Shown one piece after another: positions 45,543 to 57,092 of a DNA stretch of 64,000 nucleotides. The stretch is from Favolaschia claudopus. Taxonomy: Eukaryota; Basidiomycota; Agaricomycetes; Agaricales; Mycenaceae. How positions within the stretch are numbered: position 1 is the stretch's first letter; each line of letters starts with the position of its first letter. Made by a program: the position numbers and the translations under genes. Location: NCBI GenBank assembly GCA_037176885.1, contig JAWWNJ010000039.1, positions 1,632,843-1,696,842 on the forward strand, in the 5' to 3' direction. The notes beneath the pieces are model-generated. The model made no database searches and was not told the origin of the DNA. It saw nothing but the letters and a program-made list of their open reading frames with translations.

Positions 45543-47576
45543 TTTGAACGAGACTAGACTTGATATCTGAGAGAGATTCGAGTGATACGGAAAGACTTGT
45601 GGCATACCGAGCCGCCAGAACTTTGAGAGCCCCGCCAGCCTTTGAGCCCGAGCCCTCCTGAAATACGAAGCCCCGTTTCTCGCCGTTCCGCGGTATAACC
45701 AAGACCCCCGTTCGTGCTTGATTCCGCGCCGTCGACGCCCCGTGTGCCAGCCGTTCCGCGGTATAACCAAGACCCCCCGTTCGAGCTCGCCGCCGCGTAG
45801 TGGTGTAACTGCCCGGGTCACTGTTAGTGTCCGCGCCATCGACATAAGAGCCCCGCTTCTCGCCAGAGCCGCGCCGGTCGTATAAGAACCCCGTCCCGCT
45901 GAGCCGCGCCTTCTGCCCGCCGGTTGTCATCCAGAAAGCTTCTTGCCGGTTGACGATCCACTACCGGGCGACGCTTTTCTATTGGCACGGAGACCCTCCC
46001 CGCTAGACTCAGAATTTCTCATTTCGAAGTCTCAGAAAGAGTGACTCTTCGCTTCTCCCGCTGCGAATTGTTTTGCCCGCTACGTTCTCGCTAGACAATC
46101 TAATAGTTCGTCCCGCTCAAACGTAGCGACCTTGATTGATTGAAGCTTGCACAAGTATTCTGAGGGACGATACGTGCTCCCGCCACCCCGAACACACACA
46201 CACACACACGTCGTATTGGATTAGATTTTGTGATTTTATATTTCGGTATATTTCACGCCTACACCTACACGCACCGTTTCATCGGCTCGAGATTTCTACT
46301 TTGAAGTATAGAGATAGATGAATGAACCCCTCGCCGTAGGCTCCAGATGAAACATAGGGCAACTGTGGAAAACACCCAAGAAATGAACGGAATAAATCCT
46401 GATCAAATCCCAAATATAATCCTAACCACTATGAGATCGACGTGCGAGGTTCGGGGTTCCAGTCCAGTATAGACTGTGGGTATCCAACTATCTTAATACT
46501 CAAAATATACTAAACTTAAGCTTTCGCGATTGCTGACTTTGTACAGAGAATGTCTATACGAATCCTATGTTGACACAGGAAGTGTGGGTTTCAACAAAGG
46601 TTGAGATGTAACTCTTCTCAGAAGGTTTAGGTGTTTTAGTTGCTTGTAGGGCCGCGGATATATCTATCGTGAAAGATGTCTATAACTGTTTCACGTGTCC
46701 GAATGCCAAAGTCTTATAATTCCACGCGTAATGTTCTCAAAATCTGATATTCACGCGTACAATTCAAGATATGATCCAACAGACAATATATATTGACAAA
46801 ACAAACCAAAGAAAACAAATAAGCTGCTGGAGTTTATCTCGAATGGAGTCCAACGTCTAGTTATTCACAAAGCCAATACTGGCTTGACGCTCACAACCAG
46901 AGGAGGGAATCCACTGGAGCCCCAGTACATGAAACGATGCCTTTTATACCTTTCACTGATAAATAATAAGAGACCGAACAATTGACAAACAGGTATATGG
47001 TGAGAGAAACCTAGGGCCCGCCTTGCCCTTGCCCTATCCTTGGTTGCCAGAACAGGAAATGGATCAAAAGTGCATTGAGTCCCACTCCCTTATCCCAATC
47101 ATTATGTTATGACAGTGGCCCGCTGCGGCCCAATCAATATTGCCCAAATTGGCATTAATGGGTGTCCCTCCTCGGACCGTGCTCCTTGATCGTAATACGG
47201 CGGCAGCCACCTCGGCATGACGTGTAGTTCCTTGTAGGAATATTCTACGTCCGCAAATCCCTCGCAATTGATTTATAGAATTATTTGTGAAAGCCTCTTG
47301 CCTCCAGGAAACACTCCTTCTGGCCTTTCGGCAGGTTCTTATAAGTCTCAAGTTATATCCCACTCATTCTGCCTTTGGTCGGAACACAGGGTGACTCCCA
47401 ATCCTATTCCGGATGGTTAGAGACCTATCGTGATAGGTCTGTTCTGGAATATTATAACTTCCACGCTATTCCAGCGCAGTCGTAGACAGTGCCAGACCTC
47501 CACTTAGTGTATAATCCTTTAACTGGCCGCTCAGGCAAACACCAGTCCTCATACGAGCGTATTCCCTTGATATTTA
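45543..47576. other. Noncoding, right flank of the chromovirus
   Basis: The first ~600 bases are CCCGC/GCCG-rich and probably continue the older LTR cut by the chromovirus (34652-35846). A short (AC)9 microsatellite lies at 46192-46209. The rest is AT-rich with no gene, and leads into a copia gag relic. Confidence 0.4.
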
Positions 47577-48620
47577 ATGTATTACTCTTTTAATACATTA
47601 ACACTTGCACTGAAAATGAATAAATTCAGCCCTGGCCCAATACCGGGTCCATCAATGTCACATGTCACACTTTCCTGTGATCACATGGCTCCACCCCCTA
47701 TCACCACATCTCTGACTAATGTCCTCACTGTCATACTATTGGGCCAAGTTTGTGAAGAATTTCAAGGTCTTCCTTCTCTCGAAGCTCTCTGGCAGGTCCT
47801 GGTACTGAAGCCGACCATCTCTCCCTTGATCGCATGATCATCCCCCACCTCTACTCCCAGCTCCATAAGGACTATCAGTATCTTGTTGAGAATCCGGTCT
47901 CGGCTACTGCGGCTTTTAAATCTCTCAAGAGTCACTTCGAGAAATCGAATATGACCAATTGTATTGTAGGTCGCGCGGAGCTTAATGCTGTCTGCCACGA
48001 TCCTTCCAAGGATATCTCCGTCTACACCTGTGCTATGGCTGATGCTGTCAAGAAGCTCACTGTCATGGGGGTCACCATTGACAATGCATATTATAAGGAT
48101 CTTCTCCTTATCAACCTCCATCCCTCCTATAGCTCTGTCCGCACTGTCCTTCTCACCCGCGCTGCGGAGGCCACGCTCAAAGACGTCACCGACCTCCTCA
48201 CGGTGTCTGCTGCTGATCCTGGGATCAAGCAGGAGGATGATGGCCTCAGTTCCCCTTGCTCGTAGGGCTCCTGTTCCCCGTCGCTCTGCCCTTGCTGCCA
48301 CCTCTTCTTCCTCTTTGACCGGCAGCATTTCTTTGGACGGTTTTCCTCAGGAGTCCCAGGGCTTTCAGTGGTGCGATCCCACTAACTCCAACTGTCATCG
48401 TTGTGGTCGTGTTGGCCATATCGGTCATAAATGCATGCATACCATGCCTGCCTTCGTCAAGGATTGGATCAATTCCAATCTTTGCTCTCTTCAGTCACAC
48501 AAAGCTGCCGCTCTCGATGCTGGCCTCGATCCTGAGGTGTTTCTTGAGCTCTGGGGCATCCACGTTACAGTGATGTCTCTGACCTGGCCCCTCATCGGAC
48601 TTAGCCGGATCAGTGGGAGA
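47577..48620 (+). pseudogene. Ty1/copia gag relic with zinc knuckle
   Basis: Blocks of copia-type Gag (UBN2) occur on the plus strand: LDRMIIPHLYSQLHKDYQYL, SATAAFKSLKSHFEKSN, DISVYTCAMADAVKKL and YYKDLLLINLHPSYSSVRTV. A CCHC knuckle follows (CHRCGRVGHIGHKC). Frame changes occur near 47,770 and 48,240, and no protease or integrase follows, so it is a truncated, dead copy. The capsid-like domain would be about 230 residues. Confidence 0.72.
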
Positions 48621-48682
48621 TGGAGTGTTGGATCGGTGGGAGTATTTGTTCTTTGTTCGCTTTCGTCTGTCCCAGGTGGGAG

Positions 48683-48780
48683 TGTTGAATGTGGTGTTTG
48701 GTGTGGTTTGGTACAGACGGTGTTGCTTTCCTTTTTCGTACATTGTCACGTATTTAGGCAATGTGACGAGGCTTTCCACC
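48683..48780 (+). repeat. Dispersed ~98-bp repeat, copy 1
   Basis: TGTTGAATGTGGTGTTTGG and the following ~80 bases (GGTACAGAC, TTCGTACATTGTCAC and TATTTAGGCA words) recur at 53246-53345 with a few changes. It starts TGTTGAA like an LTR end. It may be an LTR fragment of another family or a small nonautonomous element. Confidence 0.6.
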
Positions 48781-49799
48781 TCCAGGGAGGTTTTGGGGGG
48801 TCACAGGGTCAGGTTCTTCTGAGACCTTGGTATCCGCTCATGGAGCACCACAGTAGAGCTCCTGTTATAGCGAGAATGCTGGGAGGAGAACATGAGAATC
48901 TGAGCTCTAGCAGCAGAGAACATCTTACAAAATCAAGTTGAGACAAAGTTGCAATTGTTGTGCCACAGAAGTATGCTGGCTACATGTTACCAGGCCAACT
49001 TGAGCCTCTTGCTTCGCAAACACAGAAAACAGCATCATCTTCCTCATGGGGGCAGCATCCATGTAAAGTCTTGAGGCATGGATAAGCAGAGAGATATATA
49101 CGGTGAATGGGTGTACAACACCCTTGTGGAGATTAAGGGGCTGGGTTTCATGAGGTATTTAGGTGCATCATTCTTGCCATATTTATTCTGAACTGTGCTG
49201 ATTTTTTCTTTCTCCACACCGAACACTGGGCACATTGTAATGTCTAATGAGTTTTTCCCCCCTCTTCCCCCCTCCCTCTCTCGGAACAACAGCGCGATGG
49301 TGCCGAACTTGCACTGTTTCCGCTTGTTGTGGCACCGAAGCAGTGCTTTGTTTGCTTTTGTCACTTGCTTGCGCTGTCTCTCTCCTCTCGTTGTGACACG
49401 CACTGCAGCGAGATGACCCCTGCCCATGTCATTTGCCTGTCACTGAACTTGGCCAGGAGTCCCTTCTATTTTTTATTGGCTTACTGACCATTTGCAGGTA
49501 AAACGCGCAGTGGCGCATCTTACACAGCACTTCCGCCGGACCCCCCTCTTAGTTGGATGTTGACCTCGAAGCGCTCTTCCAGTGCAGCGAGGAAATGCGG
49601 CAAACCGAAGCCCTTGACGACCATCGTGCTCGTGCCCCCCATATTGACCAGCCAACGGCGCTCATCTTTCCCACCCCTCACCGCCGCCGCCAAGGTGCAG
49701 TTGTATGCCGCTGTAGAAGGTGTGCATGTAGCTCGGATGGCAGAGGCGAGGGCAAGAAGGTGCGCAATCACTCTAGCCTTCATCTCTCTCAGGTAACTC
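48781..49799. other. Noncoding / unrecognised
   Basis: A minus-strand ATG frame (49520-49783, MKARVIAHLLALASAIRATC) and its plus-strand shadow both look somewhat protein-like, but neither has a known domain. The rest shows nothing. Confidence 0.3.
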
Positions 49800-50785
49800 T
49801 GTGCTCAGAAAATATCCATTTCCTGCATTGACGACACCTCTGTTGAGCGCGGTGCAGATGCCGACCTCGCGCAGCTCACCTCCGGCTCTCACCCTCCTCA
49901 CCAAAAGCTGAACAAGGCAGCCTATCATAAGGCTCGGTGCCAGCAACACCAAGTCTGCATGGACCGGCATTCACCCTACCAAGGGCACAGATATCCGCCC
50001 TTATTCGTTGGAGAAGCTGCAAAAGACACACAAATTTAGGGAATATGATTGCTAACATGTAACATCATAGGACATGTCATCCACTCGTTGACAAGGGGAA
50101 TCAGGTTGCCTTGCTGGACGCCTACGCGAGGAGTCCTACAATGATGTTGTCGCAGAGGCTACCAACTTGTTCTACAAGGACTCTGAGCAGGCCACAGGTG
50201 ACAGCCGGCGTGGTGACTTCATCGCTGTTTCTGCGGGTGTCTCTTTTGGTGGAGGCCAGAAGGTACGTGTTGAACCTACTACATATACCTCTCATACTGA
50301 ATGCCTCTATAGCGCCCAGGTGCATTGTTGAACAACAAGCGTAACTGTACCATCTGCTCTCAGATGGTGCTGAGCTGGGCCATCATGGGCATCGTTGGGT
50401 TTGCTACAGGTATTAGCCTCTACCTTATATTTTTTCCTCCATCAATCCTGCATGCAAAGGCATTTTCAAGGCCTACTCACCGAAACTATTCAAATACTAT
50501 TCGGAGACACCTCACACCAAGCACTCCTATCTCTGCTACTGGAGTCACCGCCTTTTCTGCCTGCACTTTCAATTTTGGCCCGCACACCATTACAGTTCCA
50601 CATGTCAATGCTGCCAACCTCGTTTGGGGGTTGGTGCTGCATTAATGCACTCGGTCACTTCAATCCAGACTTGGGGGGTCATCTGGTGTTGTGGGATCTG
50701 AAATTGATCATTTGATTCCCCCCTGGTTCGACAATCTTGATTCCCTCTGCCCTGCTTCGCCATTCGAATACAACTATACAGCCTG
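49800..50785 (+). pseudogene. TET/JBP-type 2-oxoglutarate dioxygenase relic
   Basis: This is a broken member of the fungal TET/JBP family, which oxidises 5-methylcytosine and is amplified with transposons in mushrooms. Blocks in order are a YSLEKLQKTHKFREYD-like N-terminal motif, YNDVVAEATNLFYKDSEQAT and GDFIAVSAGVSFGGGQKRPG. The double-stranded beta-helix core follows: FKAYSPKLFKYYSETP, FNFGPHTITVPHVNAANL and CINALGHFNPDLGGHLVLWD. It ends FPPGSTILIPSALLRHSN, then TTIQPGE. Several frame changes, a TGA at 50713-50715, and loss of the last conserved block (cut at ~50,785 by copia sequence) show it is dead. The iron-binding H-x-D reads H-V-N here (50601-50609). Confidence 0.68.
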
Positions 50786-51240
50786 GTGAGAGACACAGAT
50801 TGGATCTGGCTTCTGATTTGAAGTGAGTTTCGCACCAGTAACCAGATTCTTATTCAAGATCTCCTGGCTGTCATTGTGATGCCCAAGTCGACGATGCAAC
50901 AGTTCCAGATCAAGAGGCAAAGTCCCAACTGCAGCCAAAGCTGAAACAGAATCAGAAGGCACTTCTCTCACAAATGCTTGGTTCCTCTCGTCAATATCTT
51001 CAAAGAATGTTTCACCATCCTTAACAAAACAAATAGTGTTCTGCTCCATGAGAATAGAGTAGCCATGAACACGAGATAGATAGGTGGTAGAGACGATGTT
51101 GGAATGTGGGTTTTGCCTCTGACATCTCTCACTCTCATGAGTGAGGAACACTGTATGAGATAAAACGTAGGGCTTGAAATCTTCCTCTGCCAAAATGCGG
51201 GCTGAACTGACGACGTGAATTTTGAACAAGCAGTTCAAGT
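50786..51240 (-). pseudogene. Ty1/copia pol fragment (gag-pre-integrase region)
   Basis: The minus strand reads YLSRVHGYSILMEQNTICFV, KDGETFF, LPLDLELLHRRLGHHN and ILNKNLVTGAKLTSNQKPDP. This is the gag-pre-integrase domain of fungal copia elements (the H-R-R-L-G-H-H zinc site). It is cut at ~50,785 against the TET/JBP relic, and no integrase core follows. A 47-base LTR end lies in frame inside it (51097-51143). Confidence 0.7.
51097..51143 (+). repeat. 47-bp LTR terminus embedded in copia coding sequence
   Basis: TGTTGGAATGTGGGTTTTGC and the next 27 bases match the start of the solo-LTR family (A, B and C), then homology stops. Its frame is open in the surrounding copia fragment, so it is read as protein. 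No second LTR end or target duplication is visible. Confidence 0.7.
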
Positions 51241-52452
51241 TAGCATGGTTTTGGAAACACTAGCTGCTAGAATGTTGATCTTGAAGTCTGCCCTCCGTTC
51301 CTGAGCTGCCGAGTCGATGTAGTTTGCTGAATTAGTGAAGCCTACTCGCTTTGCCAGTGTTGCTTGGAACAGACTTGTCGACAATTTCCTCGATCTGGTG
51401 AGAGAATCTGCCACCACACAACCTTCCATCCAGGTCACCCTCTCCCGACCTATCTGTCATTAACCTGCTGCCTTGCCGATTGCTGACTTCCATGCACCGC
51501 AAGCTCTGTCTCCTGAGAGGGTTGGTACTCAATATATGTACATCCTGCACCAGCATGCTGCTGTTTGCGGGGAGGAGCAGAATAGACAACATGAACTGTT
51601 CTGGAAACAGGAGAATGCACTCAAACTTCAGCACGATGAGGGTAACAGGGCAATTGATCAGCAGATTACCCAGGAGTTTATTGCCTGGGGCATAGGACAC
51701 TACACATGTGGATCCAGGACATCAGTCAAGAGATAGGATCCGTCCGTGAAAAGCAAGCCGCCAGTGAAAAGGCTGTGTGCCATATTGAGAAATTGCTGAC
51801 ACGCTGTCAACTGTTCAATTCAATTTGTTCACACGTGTGTGGCCACATTTTTTTGGGTTACCCCACTGAAGAAGCAGCGTACAAAACCCCAGCAGATCCC
51901 GGCAATCACTAGTAACCAGATTGTTGCTCAAGATCATTGTGATGCTCAAGTCGACGGGCAAGTGGGGACTTACATCAGTAGTATGGTATTCAAAGGTGCA
52001 GGGGCAATGAAGAGAAGAAAAAGGTGTTTTGTCACATATGTCACATCAATGCAATCAAAGTTAGGTTGATCCTGACCCTAATGAGCTTTTGTGTGAATCA
52101 TCCTTCCATATCAAATAAATTCGTACAACCTGCAAGTGCTGTTCACAATAGCATTGTTAGTTGTATTCACTTTGACTGCTATTCAGCCAACCCACCGAAT
52201 ATCTACTCGGTTCTATTCCCTGCTGTTTGCTACCAACACAGCAGTGCGGCTTCCAGCCACAGGCATAAGAAAGTGCTATTGCTAATTTTTTTAATTGTCC
52301 TAGCTTAGTTAAGGAGTTTGGGCAGAATCTTGCTGCATATGTAGGTGAGTTCAATAAAAGACCTCATTTGCAAACAGGAAGGTTTGGCCAGATGATCGTA
52401 TTTACTACTCTAAAGGCAATGAAATTCGATTTTGCAATTCGAACCACATGAG
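51241..52452. other. Noncoding / unrecognised, left of solo LTR B
   Basis: A plus-strand frame at ~51,510-51,730 looks like a coiled coil (AVCGEEQNRQHELFWKQENA) but begins without an ATG and has no known domain. A related-looking run (SEKAVCHIEKLLTRC) follows to 51,910. Nothing else is supported. Confidence 0.3.
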
Positions 52453-52854
52453 TGTTGAACAGGCAAACACAGAGGTCTGAAGTCAACAGTGAGAACTCTA
52501 GTAGATTGCAATGTGAAGTAGATACTTGCCTGAAGTCAACAGTGAGAACTGAGGACTCAAGGCACTAGCTAGGCTGTATATATAGGTACAGGAACAAAGG
52601 GAATGCTACATATGGTAGATAAAGGGAAGACCTAATTGGGCACAAAGGAACTACCTAATTGGGAACAAGGGGATTACCATAAAGAGAACAAAGGACATAG
52701 GATCAGTAGGATCAGGTATCAATGATAGGGGATCATAAAGGATCAGAGGGTGCATAGGATCAGTAGGATCAGATATTGATGATAGGATCATAAAGGATCA
52801 AAGGGGTGACGCTCATGAGAGTGAGAGATGTCAGAGGCAAAACCCATTCCAACA
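52453..52854 (-). repeat. Solo LTR B of the Ty1/copia-like family
   Basis: It has 402 bases, termini TGTTG...CAACA, and perfect 5-bp target duplications ATGAG at 52448-52452 and 52855-52859. It is very close to LTR A, differing by small indels (a 10-base agccataaag-type duplication present in A is absent here). No internal region remains. Confidence 0.88.
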
Positions 52855-53738
52855 ATGAGGTGATGCGTAGGGCATTATCAGAAAATATACAAATAGCACC
52901 AAAGCAGCAGTCTTTCTGGCCTTGGCCCACCCCCGCAGATACCAATCTCCCCTCTACCCTACCCAAATTCTTTGATTCTGTTGTTCCAGCTCAATGCCTC
53001 CACTGCCATATACCAAATTATGCAAAAGGGGCTTTGATACCTCTTGTCAAATCAACATCTTCCGGCACCTAGGTCTCCTTCCAAGCACCCCCGACCCTTC
53101 AAATATAAGGCAGCTCAAATCCGAACTGGACTAGGCTATATGCCACTCTGCTCACTGATTGCTTCTTGCCGATCCCTCCTCGCTTCCCACTCCTAGACCC
53201 TATGACCCCAATTCTGCAACCTTCAAAAGATCTTTTACACCTTACTGTTGAACATGGTGTTTGGTGTGGTTTGGTACAGACAGTGTCACTTTCCTTATTC
53301 GTACATTGTCACATATTTAGGCACTTTGTGACAATGGCTTTTCGCCTCCCATCTGGTGCTCTATTTGCCTTTTCGGCTTCCATCTGGTGTACACCCTCCA
53401 ACATCTTACGTGCATCCACAAATTTCCCCCTCGCCATGTTAAGATGGGCTTCACATGTCTCCAGTCTGACTGCTTTTGCTGTTATGTACCTGTGCTTGAC
53501 ATTCTGTATTTAGCTACTGGGCTTATTTTTCTTCTCCACTTCCTGTTCTGATGATGGTGTGACATTAATTGCTGGGTTAAACTTTTGATGCGTCTGTGTG
53601 TGGCACTTGAAGCGCGAGCTGAGGGATGCATGAACATAAGCCGCAACTGCAAGTGCTTTAAAAGAAGGTATATTAGCTTCATGTAGCATAGCCATAGTGT
53701 GCTCATCAATTGTGCGATAATAACCGGCGAAGTAGCTT
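52855..53738. other. Noncoding / unrecognised, holds repeat copy 2
   Basis: Plus-strand frames near 52,860-53,072 (QQSFWPWPTPADTNLPSTLP) look like scraps of a gene cut by LTR B but are unrecognised. The region includes the 98-bp repeat copy listed separately. Confidence 0.3.
53246..53345 (+). repeat. Dispersed ~98-bp repeat, copy 2
   Basis: This is the second copy of the repeat at 48683-48780, starting TGTTGAACATGGTGTTTGG. Differences are single-base changes and a few small indels. Confidence 0.6.
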
Positions 53739-54253
53739 TTGAGGTGCTACCTACCGCGACCTGTGCGATTCAATTGGAATACGCGTGGAGTCTGGGTCCT
53801 TGGATTTGTCTTTCATATGGCGTGGACAGCTCTCTTACATCTGTTGGAGAAACACATCCATCTTGCTTTAAGGACCAGTGATTTCTATTCTATAGCCGAC
53901 AACGCCAGCCTTGTCCGTAGCGTGTTTCAAGTTCAGAATCCAATACCAAACATAGACGCTCTCGCAACGTCTCTCACTTTGATGTGGACATTGACACCCG
54001 AAACGTGGTTTGATTTGCCCTGGGCCCAGCTCGAAAGCTACACGGTTGAATAGTTTTCATCACGATCTGGAAGCCTTTTTGGTCCGCTGCCCCAGTTTGA
54101 GCATCCTTTCTCTGGCGCTTCAGATTGTGCATACCGGAGCCACGATCATACAACACATGCGCGCCCTCCTGCTTTGCAGTCCCTCTTCGTTCCCACTGCA
54201 AACTGAGACTTGTTATTTTGATTCGTTTATATCCAGCTTGCTGCGTGGTTTTT
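53739..54253 (+). pseudogene. Possible F-box/LRR protein relic
   Basis: The plus strand reads WFDLPWAQLESYTVE, then in another frame DLEAFLVRCPSLSILSLALQ. Together they resemble the leucine-rich part of Agaricomycete F-box proteins (LPW-x-QL followed by CP-x-L repeats). Stops and a frame change break it, and no F-box is present. The call is weak. Confidence 0.25.
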
Positions 54254-54679
54254 TCCTCGCTAAGAAACAAATCAAATGGGTCCGTCCGTGTTTGTGGCTG
54301 CTACCGGGGCACCACTATTGTTGAATGGGACACCTGTGGCTGGGCCAATTTCGAGCACGACTACATTACAAGAGGTGCCGTCTGAAATACCTTATGTTGG
54401 ATGTCTCGCGTGAGCACAGATTAAGGACATCATTGCTGAGCTCAAAAAAGCGGAGCAACTCCCTGCTGGTGTGTTGCAATCTCTCTGACGCTCGATCTCC
54501 TTGACACGTTCTCAGCACCATGGGAGGCATTTTGGGCTCTTCCTGGTTTCCCTGGGGTCGTGGGTCCATGCGCGCGTTGCCACAATGATGAGGATGACAT
54601 GCTCGCAGTTGGAACACAAACACATTCCCGTGATGGGTTGAGACGAAGCCCTCCGTATCATGGTGGTCTTCAAGCATCC
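54254..54679. other. Noncoding / unrecognised
   Basis: Short plus-strand blocks (FPGVVGPCARCHNDEDD) hint at a decayed Cys-rich protein, but nothing can be named. Confidence 0.3.
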
Positions 54680-56489
54680 TCAGATAAGTTCGTTTTCCCA
54701 GCGGACCAGCTCGGGATAGGCTCGGTCTTTACTGGGTAAAGGTACGCTCCATGTCATATCCGTGCATTCGTCCACCAATTCCATTGAATAGTAATTATAA
54801 CGCGTCGACATGACTGCCTCCGGTCCGGTCAAATCTACGTATACCACCCCCAGCTTCCTCTTCGACCTCTTGTGCGCCCTCACTTTCGGTACGGGTTTAC
54901 GAGTCTGTTTTCCGAGACAGTAATGTTTACATGCGGGGGGTAGTTCCGATGGATCGACGGGCATACCTTTCGCTAGCCCACGTTCGGCCATTTTGCGAAT
55001 CGTGGACACACCAATGTGGCCCAAACGGCGATGCCAGGTATCGAGGTTTGCGGGGGCTCTCTTGGTGATGGCCGTTAGCGCAAGAGCGGGGTCCGGGCAA
55101 TGAATGATGGTGCCGTCTAGTGAGTAGAGTTTCTTGTCGCGGCGATATCCTGTCGCTATGATGCTGTTACTAGCATTGTCGAAGATTGTGAGCTTGCTGT
55201 TGGTGAACTCGGCGCGATGGTTAGCGTTGGCGATGCGGCCAATGGAGAGTAGCCGCATTGCTGCTTTGGGAACATACAGCGCGTCTTTGAGGACGAACAC
55301 GGCTCCGGTAGTGTGGCGTATGTGGATATCACCCTTCCCTATGGCTTCAATGTATGTCCCGCCGACACCCCAGATTTTCTGCGCAGGGATGGCGCGGATG
55401 GAATAGAAGTCGTCTCGGACAGGAGAAAGATGAACGGTGGCACCCGAGTCGGCGGCAAATGAGGGCTAGCTGCTCCACTTCCGCAAACATGGAATAATCA
55501 GATGCCGAGTCGTCCCATTCTTCAACGTCCTCGCTCTCCGAGTTCACAACGGCTCCAGCAACAGCTGTTGTGGCAGTTTCTGCTTTGTCGTCAACCATGG
55601 TGAAGTATACTGTCTTCCCGTTGGCGTCTTTCCTGGTGAATTTGGGCTTGGAGGCCGATTTGGTGTCTGTGGTGTTCGCGGGTCTCCGTCTGTTTGGAAT
55701 CTTTGTCCTTTCGGCGTGCCGCCCTCCGCTCGATCACTTCGTCACGACGGCCTTCCATAGCGCCGCCCTCAGCCCAGCAATCATCCGTGCGGTGTTTGCC
55801 GCTGCACGTCCCACAGAGCCGGCCCTTTGTGTTCGCAGTCTGCGGCTTTGTCGAGGTGCGTGCGGCATTCGCTCTTTCAACCCCTTTCATCTCCTCCTCC
55901 CAGCGCAGCTTCACCTTCTCCAAAGACGCCACGATATCAGCGGGTGTGGACGTCTCGCTATCCTCGTGCTTGTCGCGGGTGTTGCTGAGTTCTGGGGAGA
56001 GTGCATGGAGGAGGATGACTCTGGCAAGTTTGTGCTCGTCCAGAGTGCCGATTTCGAAGATTTGTGTGCATATTTCGCGGATGCGAGCTGCATTCTTCAC
56101 CATGTCAGCATCACGGTCTATGCGAATGGAAAGGACGTCGTCGAGGAGCGAGGTCTGAGTTGCCGTCTTCTGACGGTGTCGGGTCTTCACTCGGTCCAGA
56201 TATCGGAGGCGGATGCGATGGTGCAGGAGCGGAGGTAAGCCTTCTCGCCCTCAGAAATGTGCATACGAATGCCCGCGCGGGCGTGATTGTCGTTCTTTCA
56301 TCCAAATTGGGAAGTCGGAGTGGCTTTTCTGCGGGTTTCGAGATTTCTCCGAGCAACGTATTCTTGGATTCCGGTGTATAGAAAAGCGTCTGTAGCGTTC
56401 TCCGGCCCATCGAACATAATTTTTCTTGTCGATGTCGAGAGAGTCTCGAGACCAGTGATTGCTTTGGCTTTGATGAGCTCAAGCGGCAT
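54680..56489 (-). pseudogene. Ty1/copia gag-pol relic, truncated in integrase
   Basis: The minus-strand order starts with the gag ATG at 56489 (MPLELIKAKAITGLETLS). Next are the Gag core (RIREICTQIFEIGTLDEHKL) and a zinc knuckle (CGTCSGKHRTDDCW). Then come a protease-like AADSGATVHLSP block and a pre-integrase block (ALYVPKAAMRLLSIGRIANA, then HRRLGHIGVSTIRK). The start of the integrase core follows (GVVYVDLTGPEAVMSTRYN) and ends in a stop at 54680. Frame changes occur near 56,300 and 55,470. The rest of integrase, the RT and the 3' LTR are missing. A primer-binding site and LTR start lie upstream (56613 onward). Confidence 0.75.
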
Positions 56490-56612
56490 GGTGGTAATTT
56501 GTGTTTGAGACAAAGAAGATGTGAGGCGTCCGAGGCCGTGAAGTATGTTTGTGTGTTGTCAGGATATGTAGGAAGGTCTAATTGCAATTTGGGTCCAGTC
56601 TTCAGCAGCAAT

Positions 56613-56623
56613 GGCCCATAACC
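56613..56623 (-). other. Copia primer-binding site for half-tRNA-iMet
   Basis: On the minus strand GGTTATGGGCC directly follows an LTR end (...CTAACA). It is complementary to the anticodon-loop end of initiator-Met tRNA, the half-tRNA primer used by Drosophila copia and many relatives. It lies 124 bases before the gag ATG. Confidence 0.65.
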
Positions 56624-56760
56624 TGTTAGAAAAACTAGACACCAAAGTAAGTATAATATTCTCAGTACGTCGTAACAGTACTCGGGGAGACTGTACCTAG
56701 ACACCAAAGTAAGTATAATATTCTACATATCTATCAGTCCATGTACAGTCTATAACGGAA
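56624..56760 (-). repeat. Partial copia LTR with tandem repeat
   Basis: The LTR side begins TGTTAGAAAAACTAGACACC on the plus strand. It holds two copies of a 28-base word (CTAGACACCAAAGTAAGT...) at 56635-56662 and 56697-56724, 62 bases apart. The outer end was not found; the given end is arbitrary. The sequence to 57,092 shows no gene. Confidence 0.5.
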
Positions 56761-57092
56761 ATTAGTGGCTACGTCGTGTCAGTACTGAGGAAAGCCTTAA
56801 TGAGGTGGTCTCTTTCAATATGTCAAAGCCGCAGCCAATCATTCGGTGGCGATACAACCGGCGATCATTGCGATTGCTGCTCTCGCTGGCGACAAGCGAC
56901 AACATACAAATTTACTCTGCGGGTAGGTCAGAAAAAAGACTGTGGTTAATAAATGGTGTCAGCTCACCTAATAAATCGGCTGTGTTTCGAATATCCGCCT
57001 TCGTTCTAATGCAGTCCTCCTAAAAAAAACTCCCAGTGGTTGTGCGTGCATGCGCACGGGAACACCTTGATGACACAGCCAGGCGTGTATTG

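Noticed and set aside
46192..46209. (AC)9 microsatellite
   Set aside because: It is an ordinary dinucleotide run with no sign of function.
46425..46480. tRNA-like words (GGTTCCAGTCC resembling a B box)
   Set aside because: No cloverleaf with acceptor and anticodon stems could be drawn; at best a worn SINE scrap.
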